Shown here in pieces: positions 1 through 10,000 of a DNA stretch of 64,000 bases. The first letter of the stretch is position 1; every line of letters starts with the position of its first letter. The translations under genes were made by a program, and so were the position numbers. Origin of the DNA: Cylicocyclus nassatus (taxonomy: Eukaryota > Nematoda > Chromadorea > Rhabditida > Strongylidae). The notes under the pieces are model-generated. The model had not been told where the DNA came from, did no database searches, and saw only the letters and a program-made list of their open reading frames with translations. The stretch is from positions 27,472,012-27,536,011 of the forward strand of contig CATQJL010000316.1 in the NCBI GenBank assembly GCA_958299035.1, written 5' to 3'.

Positions 1-429
1 GGCTTAATCTATAACATAATAACAACCATTAAAGAGACATCTCCATATACTACATCCAAATCTTCACTATCGAGAAGAAAAGAGATTTTCGATTGAAAGC
101 ATTCAAGACTGTCAAGTCTCGTTAAAACTCATTAACGGCAGTTGTCGTGAGTTCTTTGCACCTACAATAGAGAAATTACAGAAAAGAACAAAGCCACTCG
201 AGCGAGAAAAACGAAAAAAACAGTAGAGCTGAAACCGAAAAAGGCAGTAAAGGCATGCGCTGCGCGCGCGTCGCGGAGGAACCTATAGGAAGCTGGCCGG
301 GGTCTGCACTATAATAGTTTGTGATTTTATGCTCGCAATCAGCTTAACGTTGCGGTACAATTGAATGGTAAACAAGTTATGGTTCTTTTTTCCCCGCAGA
401 TAATTGACCTCTCAAAAAAGCCAACAACC
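1..429. other. No gene recognised
   Basis: AT-rich sequence with a short GC-rich patch around 255-275. No exon with convincing splice signals and no repeat shared with the rest of the window was recognised. Confidence 0.4.
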
Positions 430-1375
430 ATATAAGGAATCGCCGAGGTAGGCAGACATGCGAATGAAAGGCAAGGGGCCGGGAAATAGTTTGATTTCTT
501 GCGGCCCGCTTGCAGATATTCGGAAGAATGTTGGCTATTTCTTTGTATATTCTTGGATGTTTTGTTTCGTTGTTTCTTTGTCTTTCGTCATTCACTTTTG
601 GAAAGGATTATGTTCTCTTCATGTTTCTTCCAAAATCTTTTCCCCAAGTGAATTGAACTTCAAATGTATCTATTAGCTCATTAGGATGGCACCACAACCA
701 CATCGAGTGCTTTTGTGCATCTTATTGTTTTACTATTTCTATACTTATCGGCTCAATGTCTCAGGAGTGTTCTGCCCTATCATCCGAATTTTGAAGTCAT
801 CAACCCTCTGGCAGATGTTTTACATGGTTGAAACTGAACAGTTGAAGCTCTTTAAGGTTTGAGTGCTTGCTCAGACAATCGCGGGGGCAGGCGGTCCGCA
901 AACACTCGCTTTTCTGCAAGCGGTCAGCAAGATTGCAAGACGTGGCCAAACCTTCAGCAAGCGGTACTTCCGTGTTCTGCCAGCTCTCCAAGCGTTCGTC
1001 AAATAATCTCTTTCATCGAGCGTGGGCCAAATTTTTAGCAGGGCGCTCATGTTTTTACGCAGTTCTGGGCGTACGCCAAACAAAGGTAACACTCTGCATG
1101 AGGTGTCATCGATGGTTCAATTACTCGAGTTTAAGGTACTTTCTCTCAGCGAAAGGTACCTACGGGCTATGAGGTCCTCCACAAATGACCGCGCGGCCCA
1201 ATAATTTTGCATGTTCTCGAAGGTCCGTGAGAATCCGAGCATTCGTCTAAAATTCGCCAAAAATCGTCCTAATATCTGCATGCGGACCAATATCAGCAAA
1301 CTTCCCGGTTCCCTTTTGCCCATAAATCGCATGACCGCCTCCCCTCAGCGATTATATGAGTACATGTTTAACACG
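430..1375. repeat. Long fold-back repeat carrying an SL1-like sequence
   Basis: The left part (about 445-550) and the right part (about 860-1375) are inverted relatives of each other, so the unit is an imperfect palindrome of roughly 0.95 kb. The right arm is homologous, in opposite orientation, to 7720-8290. It contains the SL1-like segment at 1114-1135. Open frames here are by-products of the repeat: the same 'protein' similarity appears in both copies but is broken by stops and shifts. Confidence 0.6.
1114..1233 (+). ncRNA. SL1-like spliced-leader RNA gene or pseudogene, copy 1
   Basis: Bases 1114-1135 match the 22-nt nematode SL1 leader at 18 of 22 positions (differences at leader positions 5, 12, 14 and 20). 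They are followed directly by GT, as a trans-splicing donor requires. Downstream a hairpin pairs GGTACTTTC (1135-1143) with GAAAGGTACC (1151-1160). A U-rich AATTTTGC resembling an Sm site lies at 1203-1210, and a small terminal stem (TTCTC/GAGAA, 1214-1233) follows. Leader, donor, hairpin, Sm-like site and closing stem is the known order of SL RNAs, in about the usual total length. Whether it is transcribed cannot be told; four leader changes argue for a decayed copy. Confidence 0.5.
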
Positions 1376-2189
1376 TTTTACCAGGATTTGTTTAGCCTAG
1401 CTATCATTGAGTTCAATGTTTTATTCAACAATGGCCCATTTTGGCAACCAGTCAACAGTTCCTTTCATAAAGTTAAACATTATGAAAATGGCATTTTTTG
1501 TCTAACAAAATCATCAGGTTTTCCTAAAACAGAAAGTGCACTACTGTTCTATCATTTGAACGAATAAACAGTCGGCAACCATTTAAATTCAACATTTATA
1601 TTTTTTCTCCGGCTGAATTCGCATCGTAGAGATCTAAGAAGAGCAGGGTTCCTCTAAATCATTGTTGAAAAGTTACCAGGATGATTGAACAAACATTTAA
1701 GACCAACTCTTTTTGTAGGAGTCGCTCCTGAACAGTCATTGATCTCGCACGTCACCGGAAATAATTTGAAAAAAAACCATGTCAAACTGGCCTTAAGCAG
1801 GTTGTTTTTACCTTGACACGCGGCAAGGAGACAGTCCTCTCCAGATCTACAGGAGAAATTTTCCAGGCCGAAGCACTGTCATGAACAATTTTGGAAAAAA
1901 ATGGGTTTGAATAACGGAAAGGTATCCTCAGCGCCGCATTTAGGGCCGCATGCACTAACATCCCCGCCGGGAGGTGATCGCAGTTCGAATAAAAGCCTCA
2001 CATCCTTAAGCTCGAGGATTTCTGCAAAATTAATAAAAGCGACCAAAGTTTCACTGATTATTTTACCAAACAGTGCTAAGCACGTTTCTGTTAAGAACAA
2101 ATGATGTGTTGAAGTCATGAAATTTGCGATGAACCACTAGTCGTAAGTTGGAGTTTATCAAAAATTTTGAAGTCGCAACGTGATTCATG
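1376..2189. other. Unassigned sequence
   Basis: No exon or repeat family was identified with confidence. Short open frames at 1211-1567 and 1901-2104 have no recognisable domain and no matching exon partners. Confidence 0.35.
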
Positions 2190-2212
2190 NNNNNNNNNNN
2201 NNNNNNNNNNNN
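2190..2212. other. Assembly gap (23 N)
   Basis: Run of 23 undetermined bases. The translated frames across it are not meaningful. Confidence 0.99.
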
Positions 2213-2248
2213 CTGTCAATAGTGCATTCGAATCAGCATGTTCACTTA

Positions 2249-2340
2249 CCCCCCCCCCCTCCCCACCCTGCACACCCTGCACACCCCACGGTGAACACCC
2301 TGCATAACCTGCACAAACTGCGCAACCTGCACCCGAATAT
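2249..2340. repeat. C-run and degenerate CCTGCACA minisatellite
   Basis: A run of C is followed by about eight imperfect units of the CCTGCACACC type. Proline- and histidine-rich open frames over it are low-complexity artefacts. Confidence 0.8.
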
Positions 2341-2384
2341 GCACAAACACACAAACTCACAGATTTTCTGCGTTATATATATAT

Positions 2385-2571
2385 CAGTGGCGTACCGACC
2401 CGAGAACGGGTCGCGATACCTTTGAAAGTTACTTACATGAGTTGTAAATCCCGCAGGAATTTTGAGAACCCCTTTAAAAAATTTTCGGAGTGCGTGGCTA
2501 ACGCCACGCATCTTCATTTGAAAAAAATTTTTGCCGCGCCCCCTCCGAGCCGAAATCCTGGGTACGCCACT
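2385..2571. mobile_element. CAGTGGCGTACC-ended MITE, copy 1
   Basis: Starts CAGTGGCGTACC and ends GGGTACGCCACT, with the internal palindrome GTGGCTAACGCCACGC. It is inserted in a TA-rich tract that abuts the Helitron at 2582. Relatives lie at 45179-45552 and 36733-36890. The second copy has a clear 7-bp target duplication. The termini recall hAT-type elements, but no transposase is present, so the superfamily is inferred. Confidence 0.8.
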
Positions 2572-2581
2572 AATATATATA

Positions 2582-2830
2582 TCTTATATATAAAGCTGAA
2601 TGTCTGTCTGTATGTATGTCTGTCTGTCTGTACGTATGTGCGGAATAGAAATTTTTATTTTTGAATCGATCGGGACCAAACTTGGCACACATATACTTCG
2701 GGGCAGGGAGCGTGTCATAGGCTACTTTTCGTTATCGATCGATAACGAAAAGTGGACTATGACACGCTCCCTGCCCCGAAGTGTATGTGTGCAAAGTTTG
2801 GCCCCGGGCGGAGCCGGGTTTGCCATCTAG
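2582..2830 (+). mobile_element. Non-autonomous Helitron, copy 1
   Basis: Begins TC (then TTATATATAAAGCTGAATG and TGTC/TGTA repeats) and ends CTAG. The flanking bases are A on the left and T on the right, the Helitron insertion signature. A hairpin (CCCGG/CCGGG, 2803-2818) sits 12 bases before the end. Bases about 2678-2804 form a near-perfect palindrome that the other copies lack. No Rep/helicase coding is present. Confidence 0.85.
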
Positions 2831-2974
2831 TATATATATATATAGAGAGAGAGAGAGATGTGATCAATCTGAGAATTAGGTTTGGCGGATGCTTATATTA
2901 GAGTCAATAACAAGTTCCATTTTCTACTGGAACGGTATAGATAAATAAGCTTTTTTATTTTTCCCATAAATACT

Positions 2975-3448
2975 TCTTACAAGGAAACGATACTTGGTGT
3001 CCGTGGCCTTTTGAGATGATTGGTATACCATCACATTCGCCTTGGGACGCTGATTCCGAAACTGACTTCCGTTTCTGCTAATCTTTTCTCTCAAAGAAGA
3101 TAAGAAGGATTTTTGCGTCAATGGTTGCCTAAAAGGATTACGGTTGAGGATGCCTAACTTTTAAAAGAAGTGTTTGAGGCAGTACAAAACTTAAAAATAC
3201 AAAAGGACTTAAACCTAAATTTGTCTTGTTTTGCGAGGCTATCTCACTAGCCACTACACCACATCTTAGCGGCGGTTTTGGAATTTCGACCACATCTCCT
3301 TTGGCGCGAAAATCTTCATAACTTTTTTTCCGAGAAACGATTAGCAAAAACGGAAGTCAGATTCGGAATCAGCGCTCCAAGACGAGTGTAATGTTATACA
3401 TCTCATCTCAAAAGGCCACTGACACCAAGTATCGTTCCCTTGTTAGAG
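2975..3448. mobile_element. F2 fold-back element, copy a, with tRNA-like boxes
   Basis: Arms begin CTTACAAGGAAACGATACTT and mirror each other around about 3210. Inside, on the minus strand, TGGTGTAGTGG (3251-3261) fits the tRNA A-box consensus; the B box is degraded. The element lies just upstream of the first OAC exon in this window. Confidence 0.75.
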
Positions 3449-3587
3449 AAAAGTCACCATTCTTCAAAGAAATTTTGACGAGGGCTCAATTTTAGCAATC
3501 CTCAAGCTGTTGAATGCAAGGAAAGGAAGAAATTGTTTCGTTTTTTGGTTTTGCACTTCCTCAACATTTTTTGGAAACTTTCCAAAG

Positions 3588-4013
3588 GTCGCACAGCTGA
3601 TTCTCAACTTAGGTCCCTTTGTTGGAGTAATTGTTTCGTCTATTATTGCTGTGCTTACCTACCAGTATTACGAAAGAAATTACTTGCGGTGGCCGCCGCT
3701 TGCGATCATCACGTTGTTATTTTCTTTGCTTGCCGGCTGTATACTTCTAAGTCTGTTGCCGAGCGAGGTAGACATAATGAAGCCAATTAGATTCGACTAC
3801 GACCAAGTGAATGTGGAAGATGCTGCGTGGAATATGAGTATGTAATCTTTAGTCTTACAAAACATTTCAACGTATTACCACTTTTCAGCTCTAATGCGCC
3901 AGCTCAATATAGCAGAAAGCCCACGCGGCACACATTTGTGGCACAAGGAGTGCAACTATAGCAAAAGATTCCTAGGAAAAAACATAAATCCCCTTGGTTT
4001 CTGCACTATGAAG
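3588..4013 (+). CDS. OAC-type gene, exons 1-2 of the window
   Basis: Exon 1 ends at 3837 before GTATGT. The 51-bp intron ends CTTTTCAG, and exon 2 runs 3889-4013 before GTGACC. Exon 1 encodes two hydrophobic helices ending in a charged linker (VNVEDAAWNM). Exon 2 encodes MRQLNIAESPRGTHLWHKEC and ends NPLGFCTMK, typical of the stretch just before the SGNH nucleophile block. The open frame continues upstream of 3588, so the exon could start earlier, but family similarity begins near VAQLILNLGP. Confidence 0.8.
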
Positions 4014-7000
4014 GTGACCACTTACTTTTTTCCACATTGTATCAAAATTCCAAAAGCTTATCGCTTATTGTGTACTTGTGCAATTCCGCCACTTCTGACC
4101 AAAAACAGTCTACAATCTGCGTCAACACGCTCCCATTTCCGTAGCGCCTGCGCATTTGCAGCACATAGGCACTGCGCAGCGTCTCCGATTGCTGCGGCGA
4201 ATATCAAGGTCCAAGCGGTAACCGGCACAAGCTCTAGCGTTGCGCTTGAGCTAATTGGAAAGGGAGCACATTGCCAATACATACTGTATCATGAATTCGC
4301 TATCCCAGTGAGGACCAGGAATCAATCCATCTCATTTGACTTTACGAACTACAACTTATAAAAAACTAATACTTCTTCGTTTGACCCTAAGAAACTTATA
4401 AAAAATTGATACTATTCGTTTGACCCTAAAAGCTATGTAGTAGAACAGACAGCCACTGACTTCGGCTGTTCATATTTCTCAAAATGTACTTATCTATGTG
4501 GACCTATATGCTGTTTAAAAAAGAGTTCTGGTTAAAGCACTTTCAATCATGCGTTTGAGTCTAAGACAACAATAAATAAATAGAGCATGTGAGTAGAACG
4601 CGTGAGCATGTGTTATCAACTCAGTGATTTCGGGAGAGTTTAACTTAAAAATGGAACTGCTTATATTCGTTTTTTATCAGAAAGTGTTTATTCTTTATTT
4701 ATGAGTACCGATCCTAATCGCAACACTACTGAATCATCATGGATTTATAAGTCAGAACAGTACAAGCCTATGAAGTGTTGCTGGACTTTGTTATTGAGGC
4801 AAAAAATTACGGTGCATCGCAAAACTTCTGAAGGCTCAAGCCTGACCTTATAGTCAAGCGCTTGCACAGTGATTTCGATTGAATTGCTTCAGCACATGGG
4901 CAAGCTGGCAGTCGTTTTGAGGGGGAAATAAAGTGATGTTTTCTAATGATTTGCCTTTTTCATTTCATTGTTAAAGTGTTCAACTTCTTTCAACTCGGCA
5001 CAGCAGAGTTGAACATAAAGAAATGTTTTGAAGGTTTTAAAGATTGAGACAAGCCCCGGAAATTTGCCTATGTTTGCTTAGGTTTTTAAAACAGGTGTTA
5101 AGTAGGGTGTCCCTAAACTATGACACCCTGTTTGACAAATCTTATTCTTGCAAAGCAGAACTGGTTTCAACTTAATTTTGTAGCATGTAGGTTCGCCGCA
5201 ACTGTCGTCATGCATTATATCCCTTTAAGAAAAAATCCGAAAGGCTAGAAAGTTATCGATGTTTTCACTCTTTCTCACTTCACCATACGATATTTGACGA
5301 AATTTCAAAACTTTTGAATGCCGCGATAAATTTGAGGAATTTCGACGGCTGCTACGGTTTACCTGTCATAACTTCAAAGAAGCATTATTATAAAGTGCAA
5401 AAATAACGTTTGGGGTCAGCGACTCCGATTATCTAGAGTACAGTTCTGGTTTATTTGGCGTACTCTCACTGAAACAGAACGTGGAGTCCGTAGTAGCTCA
5501 GATCCTACAATAGGGTAGAACGGTTAGTATTCGCTCAAACTGTAAACAAGTTGAAGCCAGCTTCAAAGAATGTTACCGAAAGTTCTTTAGAGAAGGAAGC
5601 TATTAACGGGTAAACAGTACATGCATTCTTTTGGAATAGTACACACATACTTAAAGGTCAACTCCTACTGTTAATATAGATGGTTAAGCTTCTACTTTAA
5701 TGCCGCTTTTGTTAGTTGTCAGATGTTATACATTCCGCAGAGATACAGAATCTCTTGCTGTTAGAACGATTACTCTATAGAACGACAGTCCTATCGGCTC
5801 GCCTAATAAAGCTGTGCGCCAAAATTAGAACCGCCGTCTGCGTTGCTTCAGATTTGCTAACAATGCAAAATCGAGAACAAACTAATATGAGCAATCTTCT
5901 TAACATTCTTAAGTTCATGTTGCTAGACGGAATTGGGTTTTTCATTGTATTCATATTGAGCAAAAATTTCGTTTTTATAAGCAAAAGCTCGAGAATAACT
6001 GATCAGAGGTAAGCTTTTGGACCACTTTAAATTGTCATCCTAACCGGTTTTCTTTTTTTGAGGTCAGAAAAACTTGTACTTGCACAAAATTCCTATGAGG
6101 GTGTTAGAAAAATAATAAGGCGCCTCCGTTCTTCCACATTTTATAGCTTTCTGGTCAACGACAAATATGTGGCAATACAGAAATTCTTTTACAAGTAGCT
6201 CTATCATTCCAGCAGTTTCCTGCCACTTCTCTCAGCAATCCTTCGAGAAGCTTCGAAAAATCGGGAAACTTTCTGATTTATTACGTACACTGCACAACTC
6301 AGACAAACAAAAAAACAGAAACAAAACAAACAGGAACTCAGAGATATTGATTTATGTGCCTTAATTCTTATTGTCATATCCCCTTTCTTGAAGCTGCAGT
6401 AGCATCGAGCCAATGCTCACCCTTCCCAGCAATGTATCACCCATCTTCTCTATCTTTTATCTTTATCCTTGTCTTTACCTTTACACTTAAAGTGTATTAT
6501 TTTAACTATGAAAACGGTTAGTATGAGATCAATCGTCCCAGGCATTCAAAAAGCAACAAAGAAAGCGCTCGTGAAGAGCGCTCGCTCGCTGTTTAAACTG
6601 ATCCGTAAGTTCAGAAACATTCCAGCAGCTCCAGCTCCAGCGCAGCTCCAGCACATCGCTCAGTTTTGAGAACTGTGTTGGAGCTGTTCTCGAACTTCTA
6701 AATCAGTATGAACGCAGCCTTTCTTAACAATAAAGCGCTAACCGTCTGCTTTTATCTGTTTGTGTGTATATCTATTTGCCACAAAATTTATAGAGTGAGT
6801 AGCAGCATACGTCTTGAGCCAAATAGTGCATGGCGAGCGCTATCAGCTTGTAGGTCTAGAAACCAATAGCACGAGCGGAGCTGCTGTTGGAACCTACGAA
6901 AACTGCGCATCAAAAGTGTCCACGCGCTTTTGGGCCGCGAAACTGGAGTCATACTTACAAGGAAAGGAAGGTTAGTCGAAGTGGCCTTTTGAAATGAGAT

Positions 7001-10000
7001 GTATACTGCCTTGTAGAGCTTGGAACGCTGATTCCAATTCTACCTTTGCTATCTGCTGCGGGCTTCAGGGCAAGGAGTTATGAAGGTTTTTGTGAGTAAA
7101 AATCTGAATGCAAGAGTAGGCTAAAATCAGTCGTAACATTTTTTAAAGGGCTTAATTGGTAGTCGGGTCACTCGGTGCAACAAATAATCTTGATTTAAAT
7201 ATACCAGTTCGCTGCTGCCTCATTTGAACATTAGGGAAAGGTAACAACTGATTTTACCCTATTTTTGCATTCAGATTTTTACTCACAAAAAACCTTCATA
7301 ACTCCTTGCCCTGAAGCCCGCAGCAGATAGCAAAGGTAGATTTGGAATCAGCGTTCCAAGCTCTACAAGGCAGTATACACCTCACTTCAAAAGGCCACTT
7401 CGACCAACCTTCCTTCCCTTGTTAGAGTTCTCATAAAATCGCGAATATGTTTGACATATCTATTTGCAGGCTGTCGACGTAATCCCAAAAAGTCACCAAA
7501 ACTTTTAATTCTTTCCAAAAGCAATGGTTGCGTAGCATGTCGATTTGCCCTAATTTCGCTTGATAAATCGAGGAGATTTTTGCTCAGAAGTCCGCTTAAG
7601 TGGCTATCGTCCTCACGGCGAATATCAGGCCAAACTGAGTTCGCTAATTGATTCAAACATGCACTTGTTCATCTACAAAACGTTTTTTTCTTTCAAAGTC
7701 ACCAATCTTATATAAAGTAGCTTTTGGAATGAGTACTCAGATAATTGCCGGAGACGGGCGGCCATGCGAATTTTGAGCAAACGGGCACCGGAAAAATAGT
7801 TCGCTAATTTTTTGCGGTCCGCTTGCAGAAATTTGGAATAATTATGGTTAATTTTTAGACGAACGCTCTTAGACCTATCGCAGTCTTTCTTTGAATAAGG
7901 TGATCCGCAAGAACATGCAAAACTGTTGGGGCCGCACGGTCCTTTGTGAAGGACCGCACTGCCCAGGGTACCTTCCGCTGGAAGACAGTTCCCCAAACTC
8001 GGGTAATTAAACCATCGATGACACCCCTGCCACATAAAGTCTCACCTTTGCTCGGCGTACGTCCGTAACTGCATGAAAAGAGTCCGAGCGCTTTCTAGAA
8101 GTTTGGCCAATGCTCGCTGGAAGAAACTATTTGCAGAAAATGCTGTATTGCTTCTCGTTGGCAGAATATGCGACAAAAAAGTGCCGCTTGCTGAAGGTTC
8201 GGCCGCGCCCACAATTCTGCTGACCGCCGCATTTTTCTGCGGTATATCCTGAAAGTCATTTGCGTGCGTCGCTTTCAATTGCAGCCGCAGAAATAGCCCT
8301 GCTCCTGCCAGCGAGTTGACCCATTCCCTATTACTACGACCTCATATGTTCAAACTCTATAAACGCAATAAAGAAAACAAAGATTACTGCAATTTAAAAG
8401 ATCAAAAAAAAAACAGATGAGCTCTGGGGATGAATCAAAGGCTGATTATGGAATGATTCGATGCTGGATTTGAGTTAAAAGTGTTCAAGAAAAGTGGAAC
8501 ACGGGAATCAGTAGAGAAAAAGGATAAAAATTTTTAGTTAATGACTTTCTAAAAGAAAGTAACTTCCTCAAGTTTTAATCTCTCTCTCGGCTTGCTTTGC
8601 AGCACTTCTTGCTCATATTCTATATACAATTCGCCCTTGAATTGTGTTTATCATTCACATTTTGATCTCTTTATTTCTGGAGGATAAGAAAAAGGGCCCA
8701 ATCCCCTCGGTAGCGCTAGCTCCTCGGCATTCTGAATCAGGAGCGACGCAACGCTAAGGACTTTCAGGATATACCACAGGAAATGCGGCATAGGTTTACT
8801 CCATAACGCGGCGCCATATGAGATAACTTGAGCGAAAACAAAGAGCTTTTGACGCAGAGTCTCAAAGAAAACGTTCTTGGAAAGAATCTTGATAGAAATT
8901 TGGTACGAACCTAAATGATTTCCAAGTTTATGAGTCCTTGTAACCTCAAAGCTCTGTCAAGCCTTCCATTCTGTATAAAAGTCGATTTGAGACTCAACTT
9001 TTGAAGCAGTAGATGCAAGACGCGGCTCATTCTTTCGCCGTGATTGACCGCTTCCATACGGAAATCTTTCAAAACAAACAGCTGTTCTATGTTTCTAACA
9101 GATAAAGTTTAGATATTGCGATTAGATGACGCGTTAAACGTAATCTAGGTAAAGAAGAACTAGCGAGTTTCGCGTATCTCAGTAAAAAAGGAAACATCAA
9201 AAGGGTAACATCAGGTCTATAGAAGCAATGTATACAAAGCAAACTTCGGATGTTCAGAAGATGCTGAGTCTTGTCATGATTGGTGTGACAGACTACAGCT
9301 GGCCTTTCTCACACTTCACAAGCCTCACTTCGCAAGGCTTCCAAAAGTTGCATGCGTGTTATAACATCTACTCTAATACGAGTACAGGAGCGGGAGATTT
9401 TTTCTGAACTAGTACAGCACAGACATGAAGGACTTCGCGATCAGAAAAAGTATATACAAAGCTGTATTGCCTGAGAGCATCTTGCGGCATAAGTTTCGTG
9501 TGGTAAGACCAAAAAATTACATAACATTACAGATTTAGATGGAATTTGGGCAATTAGAGGGGTTATTCAACGTATTGTTTACGAAAACAATATTCGAATT
9601 GCATAAAGCTGTTTTTTTATAAGATTGCTGTAGGTTTATGGTATGTGGTCTCACTCTAAACAAGAAGAAAGGCGTTAATTTAACATGTGTTCGGCAAACC
9701 AATCAAACCTCCTGTGCAAAATCTCGGAGTATTTTGCGGTCCTACTCCTTAGTAGTTGACGATTGTCGCCAGCAGCCTTGCGTACAGCGTTCTGTTTTTG
9801 TGAGAACCCCAAATCTCCAATTTATTTTGAATTTTATTTTTAGTTCATTAAGAGAAATAAGCCGACCTCTAGCAACAAATCACACAATTCTGGATCATTG
9901 TGCATGGTTTAAAGGCTTCATTTTTGCTTGTTGTCAATGATTATTGTAATGAAGTATTTTGAGAAGCTTCAGATACCGCTTTGTAGAGCTGGTTTCAATC

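Noticed and set aside
867..1172. Protein similarity between open frames at 867-1172 and 7673-8278
   Set aside because: Explained by DNA homology of the SL1-bearing repeat; frames are not conserved by codon position.
2180..2425. Proline/histidine-rich open frame
   Set aside because: Spans the N gap and a C-rich minisatellite.
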